This document shows, in pieces, positions 1 to 7,440 of a stretch of DNA of 30,142 bases. The position numbers and the translations under genes were made by a program. The number at the start of each line of letters is the position of its first letter. Position 1 is the first letter of the stretch. This stretch comes from DATLSM01 sp049585815 (lineage in GTDB: Bacteria; Actinomycetota; Thermoleophilia; Solirubrobacterales; 70-9): NCBI GenBank assembly GCA_049585815.1, contig JBAVAR010000003.1, positions 1-30,142 on the forward strand, read 5' to 3'. A model generated the notes under the pieces. The model saw only the letters and a list, made by a program, of their open reading frames with translations. It was not told where the DNA came from and did no database searches.

Positions 1-80
1 GCGATTCTCGATCCCGAGAGGCGCTGGAGTACTTCGCGCTGCTCCTCGCTGAGCGTCAGAGCCGGGGTGGGAGGCCGCAT
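1..80 (-). CDS. IS630-like transposase, N-terminal fragment (cut by window edge)
   Basis: On the minus strand an ATG at 80-78 opens a frame that runs off the left edge. It reads MRPPTPALTLSEEQREVLQR followed by LSGSRI. The pattern 'L-x-LSEEQRE-x-L-x-RL' followed by a basic residue is how many IS630-family transposases begin, just before the helix-turn-helix that binds the element ends. Only 26 residues are visible and no catalytic residue can be checked, so the family is an inference. The upstream sequence (81-125) would hold the element terminus, and directly beyond it lies a decayed gene whose 5' part is missing, which fits an insertion or deletion boundary. Confidence 0.45.
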   Translation of the reverse strand, partial: MRPPTPALTLSEEQREVLQRLSGSRI

Positions 81-125
81 AGGTCACCCTAGCACAAAAG
101 CCACTTATTTAGGAGACACTACACT

Positions 126-524
126 AGCTATGCGGGCTTTGCGGCCGCCTGGCCGTCGATCAGCGACGAGGTTGGCTTCGCCGAAAGATGAACGGAATGG
201 CCAAGCTCGTCGTCTCGAACACGATGGAGGAGGCAGAGTGGAACAACTCGACTTCGATCTCAGGCGACGGCGCGATGGCGGCAATTTCCGATCTCAAGGG
301 CCAGCCGGGTCAGGACTTCCTCCTCGCCGGCAGCGCCCAGTTAGCTCAATCTCTGATTCGGAACGACCTGGTCGACGAATAACCGGCTGATGGTCTTCCC
401 ACTTGTCCTCGGCGCCGGCAAGCGGCTCTTCAAGGACCAGAGCAAGGCGCGCATCCTGCGCCTCATCGAGGCAAAGCTACTTGATTGCGGCATCCTCCTG
501 CTCACCTACGAGCCGGTTGGGTAG
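126..524 (+). pseudogene. Dihydrofolate reductase / RibD C-terminal-domain family pseudogene
   Basis: Three reading frames join into one recognisable C-terminal half of a RibD-C/DHFR-like protein. They are WPSISDEVGFAE (about 150-185), then MNGMAKLVVSNTMEEAEW... to NDLVDE (188-379), then RLMVFPLVLGAGKRLFKD... to YEPVG and a stop at 522-524. The order WPS..DEV..A..MN.M.K.V.S.T, GSAQL, LVDE-Y-RLM.FP..LG.GKRLF is the family pattern. Two single-base changes break it: one missing base near 186, and one extra A near 381 that turns the expected Y codon into a stop. The N-terminal half (NADPH-binding start) is absent, and the homology begins only about 45 bp from the IS630-like start at 80. The family reduces pterin or pyrimidine substrates with NADPH, but this copy cannot make a full protein. 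Confidence 0.7.
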
Positions 525-536
525 AGACGGGCGGAT

Positions 537-1979
537 CTACCAGCGGCGCGCGGCGCCGACCAGCTCCTGCGCATACCCGGCGACAGAGACCGGCGACATG
601 AAGAGCTGGTAGGTCAGCAGGTAGCCGAGGTAGCCGAGCCGGTTACGGCGCACCTTCAGTCCGACTTCCTCGAAGGAACGCTTGCTGAAGTGGAACATGA
701 TTCCGGCGAGCAACAGGTTGAGCGGCAGCACGGCCAGGGTCATTGGGCCGACGATTGCGAAGTTTCCGGTGAGGGCCAGGAGGATCCCGATCGGGAAAGC
801 GATCGAGTAGACGAGGTCGATATAGGGGAAGACGAAGTTGACCAAGACGGCGTGCACGTTGGTGCGGCCACCGGCCAGCAGTGCCCCGCCGTGCTCGCGC
901 AGTCCCTCGATCATCCCGCGCGCCCAGCGGCGGCGCTGGCGGGCGAAGGCCCGGACGTCTTCGGGCGCACCGGTGAAGGCAATCGCGGTTCGCTCGTAAC
1001 CGACCCGCCCGCCCTCGCGCATCATTGCCCAGGTGAGAACGATGTCCTCGCCGATCCGGTCTGGCCAACCCCCAACCCTCTTCAGCGCCGCGGTCCGGTA
1101 GATGCTGAAGGCGCCCTGGGCGACCATCGTCCCCTGGAACAGGCCCTGCTGGCGCTTTACGGAGGCGATGCCGAGGAAGTAGTCCCACTCCTGAGCCCGG
1201 GTGATGAAATTGCTACGGGAGTTGCGAACGAAGACGGCGCCGGCAACCGCCACCGAGTCCGGCGGGGAGATCAGCAAGCGGGCGACGATACGCTCCAAGG
1301 CCTCCGGCATCAGCAGGGTGTCGGCGTCGACCGTCGCCATCAGCGGAGTCCGCACCCGCTTGAGAGCCGCGGTCAACGTTTTTGCCTTCCCGCCGTGGGG
1401 AACGCTGAGGACTGAGATCCGGTGGTCCTTCTCGGCACACCTGTGTGCCAGCTGGGCCGTGCCGTCGGTGGAGCCATCGTCGGCGACCACCACTCGCATC
1501 TCGCCCGGATAGTCCTGTTTGAGCACGTAATCGAGGGTTTCCTCAATCGTCTTCTCCTCGTTGAAGCAGGCGATCACCACGGTGACAGCGGGGAAATTGA
1601 GGTCGAAGCGAAGCGGTGGTGGGCGGTCAATCAGAAGTGATGCGATCAGGTTGGCGTTGAGGTAACCGGGAAGGATCGCTATACCGAAGATCACCGCGAT
1701 CGCGAGGGGCATCGTGATCGAGCTGGCCAGGGTTTCGATCCAGGGGATAGAGAGCCAGAACGAGAAGCCCGCCCAGGAGAGCGCGAGGCCGATCACCATC
1801 GCCAGCTTTAGGTGCAGCGCGACGTAGAGTGGCCTGCGTCCCCGCGACGCTCCCCCGGGCCCCCTGAACTGCGCGAGCTCGGCAATCTGGGGCGCGGGCT
1901 CATCGCAGAGAACCGGTGCGGAGCCTGGCTCTGACACCGGCGGCAGGACCGGCTTCGACTCCGGTTTCAGCGTAGCCAT
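537..1979 (-). CDS. Processive glycosyltransferase, family 2, membrane-bound
   Basis: This gene encodes a GT2 (cellulose/hyaluronan/poly-N-acetylglucosamine synthase-like) enzyme of about 480 residues. It should transfer sugars from a nucleotide-sugar donor at the inner face of the membrane. Visible motifs are VVIACFNEEKTIEETL at the start of the GT-A fold, VVADDGSTDGT, ATVDADTLL (the DxD-type metal site), GEDIVLTW (catalytic Asp) and RQRRRWARGM (the Q/RxxRW motif of processive enzymes). Two hydrophobic segments precede the catalytic domain and two or three follow it. The ATG at 1979 (MATLKPESK) is preferred; a longer frame opens at 2099, but its extra 40 residues look non-coding. The substrate cannot be told. 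It converges with the DHFR-like pseudogene and diverges from the FN3-like secreted protein, so the two may share a surface-related role. Confidence 0.88.
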   Translation of the reverse strand: MATLKPESKPVLPPVSEPGSAPVLCDEPAPQIAELAQFRGPGGASRGRRPLYVALHLKLAMVIGLALSWAGFSFWLSIPWIETLASSITMPLAIAVIFGIAILPGYLNANLIASLLIDRPPPLRFDLNFPAVTVVIACFNEEKTIEETLDYVLKQDYPGEMRVVVADDGSTDGTAQLAHRCAEKDHRISVLSVPHGGKAKTLTAALKRVRTPLMATVDADTLLMPEALERIVARLLISPPDSVAVAGAVFVRNSRSNFITRAQEWDYFLGIASVKRQQGLFQGTMVAQGAFSIYRTAALKRVGGWPDRIGEDIVLTWAMMREGGRVGYERTAIAFTGAPEDVRAFARQRRRWARGMIEGLREHGGALLAGGRTNVHAVLVNFVFPYIDLVYSIAFPIGILLALTGNFAIVGPMTLAVLPLNLLLAGIMFHFSKRSFEEVGLKVRRNRLGYLGYLLTYQLFMSPVSVAGYAQELVGAARRW

Positions 1980-2128
1980 AGCTACTGAAGAAATCGGCAG
2001 GGGGGCCGCCGCCACCCACCGTAGAAAGTACTGAGTGCACCGCAACTTCTTGGCAGGCGCTCTGTTGAAAACTGGGTAACAGACACCATGCAGAGGCATG
2101 GAGTTGCGTTGAACTCCGGGAGGCAGAG

Positions 2129-3148
2129 ATGAACTCCAAGCTCAGGGTGCTTCTGGTCGGAATGCTCGCCACGATGGTCTTCCTGCCCGCGGGCGCGGCG
2201 CAAGCTGCATCCTCACCGACGCTCGTGACCGGTGAGGCGTCCTCGATCACCGTCTCTTCAGCCGACCTGCACGGGACAATCAATCCGAACGGCTCCGTCA
2301 CCCACTACCGCTTCGAATGGGGGCTCACCACCGGCTACGGCTCCGCGAGTCCGCTCAGGTCGACGGGGGACGGCAGCACAACCAACTCGATCCAAGCAAA
2401 GGTCGTCAACTTGCTCCCTGGCAGCGTCTACCACTACCGGGTCCTCGCATCGAATTCCTCGGGGGCGACCAGCGGCGCAGATCGGACGTTCAAGACCAAG
2501 GGCCACGCCCCCCCTGGGGTCGCCACAGGAGCCGCCACCGCGGTCGGCCTCCGCTCCGCGACCCTGACCGGGGTCGTCGACCCAAACGGGGCGGCGACAA
2601 CATTTAAGTTCCAATATGGGCTGACCAGCGCATACGGGAGCGAGACTTTCGGCGCCGCCGTCTCGACTGGACACGGACCGGTGCCGGTATCCCAGGCGAT
2701 TGAGGGGCTTTCGCCTGGAACCGCCTTCCATTACCGGATCGTGGCTCTGCACGGGGGGGTCGTCTCATACGGCAGCGACGCGACTTTTGTGACGCTGCCC
2801 TTGCGCAAACGGCTGGTCCGCCTGCGGGCGAGAACCCTGCCGCACCGGGACCGGCGCAGGCCCTACCTATTCACAACCACGGGACGGCTGGTCGGCGCCC
2901 AGTCGCTGCTGGAATCGGCGAGGTGCAGCGGCGACGTCTCCGTTGCCTTCGTTCGCCAAAGGCGTCTGATCGCGGCGAGGATTGTTCCCGTCCAACCGAA
3001 CTGCACCTTTGGCGCCCGTGCAGTCCTGCGGCGACTGAGGTCAGTGCATCGACGGATCGGCGTGCGGGTTCTGGTTCGCTTCCACGGCAACCCATATGTC
3101 GCCGAGGCGCGAGCGCGACCGGAGCAGATCTCCCTCGGACGAGGGTGA
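2129..3148 (+). CDS. Secreted protein with two FN3-like repeats
   Basis: The 339-residue product begins with a signal peptide (MNSKLRVLLVGMLATMVFLP, then an AGAAQA cleavage-like region). Two beta-sandwich repeats of about 90 residues follow (about 31-122 and 128-218). Each carries an S/T-A-D/T-L-x-G-x-x-(N/D)PNG element, a YGLT/WGLTTxYG element, an L-x-PG-x-x-(Y/F)HYR element and a TFxT end. This pattern is common in surface proteins of Thermoleophilia. The last 115 residues are strongly basic and unlike the repeats, with no LPxTG or obvious anchor. The ATG at 2129 has a good ribosome site (GGGAGGCAG just upstream). Its role, probably extracellular binding or adhesion, is inferred from the fold only. 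Confidence 0.8.
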   Translation: MNSKLRVLLVGMLATMVFLPAGAAQAASSPTLVTGEASSITVSSADLHGTINPNGSVTHYRFEWGLTTGYGSASPLRSTGDGSTTNSIQAKVVNLLPGSVYHYRVLASNSSGATSGADRTFKTKGHAPPGVATGAATAVGLRSATLTGVVDPNGAATTFKFQYGLTSAYGSETFGAAVSTGHGPVPVSQAIEGLSPGTAFHYRIVALHGGVVSYGSDATFVTLPLRKRLVRLRARTLPHRDRRRPYLFTTTGRLVGAQSLLESARCSGDVSVAFVRQRRLIAARIVPVQPNCTFGARAVLRRLRSVHRRIGVRVLVRFHGNPYVAEARARPEQISLGRG

Positions 3149-3160
3149 GCGACGACGGTC

Positions 3161-4051
3161 CTACTCCCCCGCGTTGAACTCCCAGATCGCGATCGCCAAC
3201 ATGATCAGACCCAGGCCAACAACCGTGGCGATCTCAAGGGCCGTGGGGACGGGCCAGCCAAACCAGGTGATGCCCGGGTTGAGGGCCTTCTGGGCTTCCG
3301 CGCTGATGTCGATATGACTGAAGACGAGGCTGCGCATTGGCTCGACCGCGTAGGTGAGCGGATCGATGCGGTTGAGGAAGGCGAGCCAGCCGGGCAGGTT
3401 GGTGACAGGGAAGAGGGCGCCGGAGAGAAAAAACATTGGCATCACGATCATCTGCATCAGTCCCATGAAGGACTGCATCTGGGTCACGCGCGCCGCGACC
3501 ATCACGCCGAAAGCGGTGATGCTGAAGGCAAGCAGCAGCTGCAGCGCAAAGATCCCGAAGATCAACGAGGCGCTGTAGGGAACGCCGACTGTCGGCGCCA
3601 GCAGGATCAAGATCACGCCCTGGAGACTGGCGACGGTCGCGCCGCCAAAGCACTTGCCGATCACGATCGAGCTGCGCCGCACCGGCGCCACCATCATCTC
3701 CCGCAGAAAGCCGAACTCGCGATCCCACACGATCGAGGCCGCCGAGAACATCGCGATGAACATCACCGAGATGCAGAGGATCCCCGGGTAGATAAAGGTC
3801 TTGAGGTTGACCCCATGGGTGCTGGCCGCCGACAGCTGCTGGAGACCTGAACCGAGCACGAAGAGAAAGAGCAGCGGCTGAATTAGCGAGGTGACTATTC
3901 GCATTCGGTCCTTGGAAAAGCGGATCAGCTCTCGCCGCCAGACAACCTTGATCGCGCGCAGCTCGCTGCGCAGGCTGCGTGCCGGCACCCGCACGGTGAC
4001 GACATCATGTGGGTGCTCAACCACAACGGCAGTTCCATTCGGCGGGCTCAC
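3161..4051 (-). CDS. ABC-2 type transporter permease (DrrB-like)
   Basis: This is a 296-residue membrane protein with about six hydrophobic segments and the ABC-2 family layout: a cytoplasmic N-terminus (WRRELIRFSKDRMRIVTSLI), a first helix near PLLFLFVLGSGL, and a conserved REMMVAPVRRSSIVIGK loop. A PMFFLSGALFPVTNLPGWL segment near the end is typical of DrrB/NodJ-type exporters. It forms the membrane channel for the ATPase encoded just upstream. The GTG start at 4051 overlaps the ATPase stop by 4 bases, which indicates translational coupling. The substrate is unknown; relatives export antibiotics, lipids or polysaccharides. The nearby glycosyltransferase makes a glycan precursor possible but unproven. 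Confidence 0.9.
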   Translation of the reverse strand: MSPPNGTAVVVEHPHDVVTVRVPARSLRSELRAIKVVWRRELIRFSKDRMRIVTSLIQPLLFLFVLGSGLQQLSAASTHGVNLKTFIYPGILCISVMFIAMFSAASIVWDREFGFLREMMVAPVRRSSIVIGKCFGGATVASLQGVILILLAPTVGVPYSASLIFGIFALQLLLAFSITAFGVMVAARVTQMQSFMGLMQMIVMPMFFLSGALFPVTNLPGWLAFLNRIDPLTYAVEPMRSLVFSHIDISAEAQKALNPGITWFGWPVPTALEIATVVGLGLIMLAIAIWEFNAGE

Positions 4052-5085
4052 CGGTGACCGCCGCCCATCATCTGCGCGGTGATCCTGTTGCGCACCTTGT
4101 CGTGTGACTCCTCCGCGTCGCGGATCGTCGTCCCGGTGTAGGACATGAAGACGTCGTCGAGAGTTGGGCGTGCAACGCTCACGGAACGGATTCTCACCCC
4201 CAGCTCAGCGAACAAACGGGGCACGAACTGCTCACCCTCGGGGACCGCGAAGGCCACCGCCCCCTCGGAGACCACCGCCTCGAGCTCAAACCGATCGCCA
4301 AGCTCTTCGATTGCGGCCGCATCATCATCGGTCTCGATCCGGATCCGATCGGCGCCGACCTGCTCCTTCAGCGCCTCCGGTGAGTCGAGCGCGACGATCT
4401 CGCCGTGGTCCATAATCGCGATCCGTCCGCAGAACTCCGCCTCGTCCATGTAATGGGTGGTCATGAAGATCGTGATCTCCTCACTCTCTTGAAGCTGGCG
4501 GATGTAGCCCCAGATCGAGCGGCGGGTCTGCGGGTCCAGCCCGATCGTCGGCTCGTCGAGGAACAGAACCCGGGGCGAATGCATTAAACCGCGGGCGATC
4601 TCCAGACGCCGCCGCATCCCCCCCGAGAAGGTCATCACCTGGGTCCGCCGTCGCTCCCAGAGGCCGACCATCTCCAGCACCTGGCGCATCCGCGGCGCCA
4701 CCAGTGAGCGCTCCACCCCGTACAGCTCCGCGTGGAGGCGCAGGTTCTGTTCGCCTGTGAGGTAACCGTCGAGGGTGGGGTCCTGGAAGACAAGGCCGAT
4801 GTGCCGGCGCACGTCGTCGCGATCCGCAACCACGTCATAGCCAGCGACAGTCGCACCGCCGCCGGTCGGTCTTGCAAGCGTGCAGAGCATGTTTATCGTG
4901 GTGGTCTTGCCGGCGCCGTTGGGACCGAGGAACCCGAACACCTCACCCACCTCGACGTCGAAACTGACGCCGCGCACTGCCTCGATCTCGCCAAATGATT
5001 TGTGGAGATCGTGCACCGAGATCGCGAGGGCCCGCGCATCCACAGCTTTCGCCGACGGCACCTTCGTCTCATCGCCCATCCGCAC
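4048..5085 (-). CDS. ABC transporter ATP-binding protein (DrrA-like)
   Basis: This 345-residue ATPase powers the exporter permease encoded downstream. It has Walker A GPNGAGKTT, Q-loop FQDPTLD, signature FSGGMRRRLEIARG, Walker B VLFLDEPTIGLD and the H-loop in TTHYMDEAE. After the ATPase core comes a C-terminal domain (about 230-320) resembling the DUF4162 regulatory domain of daunorubicin-type exporters, ending in ARPTLDDVFMSYTG. The called start is GTG at 5085; an in-frame ATG lies at 5079. No clear ribosome site is seen. A palindrome resembling a TetR-type operator lies about 245 bp upstream (5331-5344). Confidence 0.93.
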   Translation of the reverse strand: MRMGDETKVPSAKAVDARALAISVHDLHKSFGEIEAVRGVSFDVEVGEVFGFLGPNGAGKTTTINMLCTLARPTGGGATVAGYDVVADRDDVRRHIGLVFQDPTLDGYLTGEQNLRLHAELYGVERSLVAPRMRQVLEMVGLWERRRTQVMTFSGGMRRRLEIARGLMHSPRVLFLDEPTIGLDPQTRRSIWGYIRQLQESEEITIFMTTHYMDEAEFCGRIAIMDHGEIVALDSPEALKEQVGADRIRIETDDDAAAIEELGDRFELEAVVSEGAVAFAVPEGEQFVPRLFAELGVRIRSVSVARPTLDDVFMSYTGTTIRDAEESHDKVRNRITAQMMGGGHR

Positions 5086-5330
5086 ATTGTCCCGGATCGT
5101 CGGATTCGGCCGTCGCTTCGTCTCGGATTACGCGCAACGTCCGCGATGCGCTTCGAGAGACCTCGGTGCGGCGCACCTGACAAGTGTGATCACGACGCAC
5201 GCAGAAAGAGGCGGGCACGACGGGTCGGTGGCGACGGCAAACCAAAAACGCCGCCTGCGCGCTGAAACAGAAGCGCCAAACGGTGGGCATTGTTGAGATC
5301 GATTGTTCCGGATAATTCCTTAGGCACAAC

Positions 5331-5344
5331 GGACCGGTCGGTCC
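5331..5344. promoter_or_regulatory. Palindromic candidate operator
   Basis: The sequence GGACCGGTCGGTCC has 6-bp inverted arms (GGACCG/CGGTCC) around GT. Palindromes containing ACCGG/CGGT are common TetR-family sites in actinobacteria, and exporter operons are common TetR targets. It lies upstream of the ABC exporter operon, but no TetR gene is present in this window, so the role is a guess. Confidence 0.25.
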
Positions 5345-5802
5345 CCGCGATCGCCGACCAATCCAAGTGTAGGGATCGGCGCGGGTAGGTGAACGGCCGG
5401 CGTAATCCACGGCCGAGGGCGAAGCCCCGGTCCGTTGCCCCAACTCACCAAAGTTGCACCGTTTCGACTTGGGCGGGCCCCGGGAATCCATCCGACCCTC
5501 TTTCAGGATCAAGGCCGCCTGGATTCACCCGACTTGCGCCAGCGTCTAAGTGGCCAGGAGACATGCCCCGTCGAGCGCCTTCACCCCCTTGAACCGGCCC
5601 CTAGAGCCAAATGCGTGACGGAGGCATCAGGATTGAAAGGCTCGACGCTTGATCGCCATGGTGGATAACCTGGTACTCAGGAACAATTTACCTAGGGTGC
5701 GAGATCAGCTTGCACGGCATTGGTGGCAGGGACTGTGTGCTGAAGGTTGAAGGTGATCCTTCACCCCAAAGGCAGGTAAGTGGTATACAACTCGCCCCCA
5801 AC

Positions 5803-5811
5803 AAGAAGGAG
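5803..5811 (+). promoter_or_regulatory. Ribosome binding site deciding the 5819 start
   Basis: AAGAAGGAG ends 7 nt before the GTG at 5819. The upstream in-frame GTG at 5780 lacks such a site, so the shorter protein is chosen. Confidence 0.65.
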
Positions 5812-5818
5812 CCAGTCA

Positions 5819-6217
5819 GTGGATGTGTTGAACGAAGCACGAGCAAAGATCGCCGAGGCGATCAGCGAGCTTGATCGGGAGAAGGCACGGCTTGAGAGCG
5901 CTCTCGCGAGCCTCAGCGGTGGCACCACAACCAAAACAGGCAAACGTCGCGGACGTCCGCCAGGAAGGCGCTCAGCAGCACCTAGCACAGCTGCGCGCAC
6001 GGGTAAACGCCGTGGACGCAAACGTGGTCGCAAAGGTGGCACCCGCGCCGATCATGCTGTGAAACTGGTTGAGGATCAGCCTGGGATCTCAGCGAGTGAA
6101 ATCGCAAAGAAACTGAAAATCAAACCCAACTATCTCTACCGGGTCTTGGGCGACCTCGAGAAGGAGGGTCGTGTGCGCAAGGAGGGTCGCGCCTACCACC
6201 CTGCAAGCGCCGCTTAG
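5819..6217 (+). CDS. Coiled-coil / AT-hook / winged-helix DNA-binding protein
   Basis: This 132-residue protein has three parts. Residues 1-35 form a charged helix (NEARAKIAEAISELDREKAR), likely a dimerising coiled coil. A very basic linker (about 40-75) contains KRRGRPPGRR and KRRGRKRGRK, which are AT-hook-like and histone-H1-like. The C-terminus is a winged helix (about 80-130: AVKLVEDQPGISASEIAKKL, YLYRVLGDLEKEGRVRKEGR). The arrangement suggests a nucleoid-associated or global DNA-binding protein that grips the minor groove. This is an inference from composition and fold. The gene is followed by a strong hairpin and has no close partner. Confidence 0.8.
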   Translation: MDVLNEARAKIAEAISELDREKARLESALASLSGGTTTKTGKRRGRPPGRRSAAPSTAARTGKRRGRKRGRKGGTRADHAVKLVEDQPGISASEIAKKLKIKPNYLYRVLGDLEKEGRVRKEGRAYHPASAA

Positions 6218-6231
6218 CTAAAGCAAATCCG

Positions 6232-6269
6232 GACACGAAGGCCCGCCACGTGCGGGTCTTCGTGCGTCC
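6232..6269 (+). terminator. Hairpin terminator after the winged-helix gene
   Basis: The arms GGACACGAAGGCCCGC and GCGGGTCTTCGTGCGTCC fold into a long GC-rich stem with one mismatch and a short bulge around a CACGT loop. It starts about 14 bases after the stop codon. There is no strong T-run, which is normal for high-GC actinobacteria. Confidence 0.65.
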
Positions 6270-7051
6270 GGGGGTCCCTTATCGGTCGCCCCTGACCCCA
6301 GCTGCAGCGAAAAAGGCGCGCGGTCTCAGAAGGATCATCTCCCACCAGATGCGTGGTGCCAAGCGCGCGGATGGCACTTCGTTAAGCGAAGGATTAAGGC
6401 TTTGGCCCTCACCCTTCGGGAGCTTTGCGAGGGAGCAGCCGATCAAGCCGTAACGCTGGTTACAACGATCACTCCTCGGCCAGGACCGCGTCAGCCTCCG
6501 GGGGGGGTCGAACCCGACAGGCGGATTGGGGTCGCGCTGGGACAGCGGCCCTCGCGAATGCTCTGCGTTTTGTACCTAACCGCCCGATCTGAAGCGGCTG
6601 GGGCTGTTGTTCAAATCGGGTGTGGTGGTGTCGGCAATGCTCTCGAGACGGCAAACCACCCCACGAGCGAGGCTGAGGTTTCTCCCTTGGCCAAGCAAGG
6701 TTCAGGTGGAGTAGGCAATCGCAGGTACCCCCGCTGGATCCAATGCGGTCTTTAAAACTGGAGCACCTGGAAAATGGAGAATGTCGGCTGCGCGCCGGCT
6801 GAGTCGTTGCCGCGGTGGTCCCGATCGATTCATCGCTTCTCCTCGGCGTCCTTGGGAGACAGCAACGGCTACCGCAGACAAGCGGGCGCAGCGTCTCGCG
6901 AAGGAAGGCGGGTGCTCGACGTCGAGCCGAGCTGAGGGCCGGGGGCCTGGAGATCCGCATTCGCGGGCCCGCCCCTAGCAGCGCCGTTTCGGTCAAGTCG
7001 AGGCAGCCAGACCTCTTTCCCCATTGTCGTTATCGCCAGGGTTTCCGTAGG
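6270..7051. other. Long non-coding stretch before tRNA-His
   Basis: No supported gene. Frames on both strands have biased composition and no domain pattern. A weak hairpin with GGTGGT/ACCACC arms occurs around 6622-6662. No rRNA, RNase P or tmRNA signature was recognised. Confidence 0.45.
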
Positions 7052-7125
7052 GGTGGACGACCGGATTCGAACCGGCGACCGCCTGGACCACAACCAGGAG
7101 CTCTACCAACTGAGCTACGTCCACC
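7052..7125 (-). tRNA. tRNA-His(GTG)
   Basis: Read on the minus strand this is a full cloverleaf. The acceptor is GTGGACG/CGTCCAC, the D-arm GCTCAGTTGGTAGAGC, and the anticodon arm CCTGG-TTGTGGT-CCAGG with anticodon GTG (7089-7091). The T-arm has loop TTCGAAT. The extra G at position -1 (7125) pairs with C73 (7052), the hallmark of tRNA-His. No CCA is encoded. Confidence 0.95.
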
Positions 7126-7191
7126 GCGTAGCCTCAATCTAGCGGCCACCTCAAGGGGCTGCTTGGGCCGGGCGCGCTACCGTTTGCCGAG

Positions 7192-7440
7192 ATGCAAGGA
7201 CTGCCCAGGTTCGCCGTCTTCAAACCCGAGCTTCGCCCGGCGAGTATGTCCGGGGCTCAGGCTCGGGCGGCAACAGCGGTCGGCGCCCTCGCGGTAGGCG
7301 CTGCGGCCGTGGGCGGATTCGCGATCGGCCGGCTCAGCGTCGGACGGCTCTCAGTCCGCCATGCCCGCGTCACTCGGCTCGAAGTCGCCGACCTCGAGAT
7401 CGGCCGCCTCCAGATCCGCGGACGCTCGCCCGAGGCGTGA
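7192..7440 (+). CDS. Small repeat protein with five-residue periodicity
   Basis: This 82-residue protein has a central tract reading GALAVGAAAVGGFAIGRLSV, GRLSVRHARVTRLEVADLEI, GRLQI. A hydrophobic residue recurs about every five positions, suggesting a small solenoid like a pentapeptide-repeat or beta-helix protein. No enzyme motif is present. The ATG at 7192 lacks a ribosome site and may be leaderless; an in-frame ATG at 7246 is possible. Its stop overlaps the GTG start of the next gene by 4 bases (GTGA), so the two are probably translated together. Confidence 0.55.
   Translation: MQGLPRFAVFKPELRPASMSGAQARAATAVGALAVGAAAVGGFAIGRLSVGRLSVRHARVTRLEVADLEIGRLQIRGRSPEA

Larger units (their letters stand above)
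5086..5818. other. Long non-coding stretch
   Basis: No convincing gene is seen in either strand. Open frames here lack recognisable domains and look like GC-driven shadows. Visible items are the palindrome at 5331-5344 and a short inverted repeat GGTGATCCTTCACC (5752-5765), which lies in the likely promoter or leader of the winged-helix gene at 5819. Confidence 0.5.

Noticed and set aside
1980..2099. N-terminal extension of the glycosyltransferase (start at 2099)
   Set aside because: The extra 40 residues lack family similarity and would consume most of the divergent promoter region.
6469..6996. 175-residue minus-strand frame in the gap before tRNA-His
   Set aside because: Arg/Pro/Ser-rich composition, no domain pattern, no ribosome site; typical of a GC-driven shadow.
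6815..7297. Open frame containing SNRRPPGPQPGALPTELRP
   Set aside because: It is the antisense translation of tRNA-His, a well-known artefact. Similar frames at 11173-11529 (GFEPATHGLEGRRSV), 11808-12035 (QDLNLRPLGPSR) and 19671-20738 (DLNQRSPAPKAGAMTRLRY) come from the other tRNA sequences.
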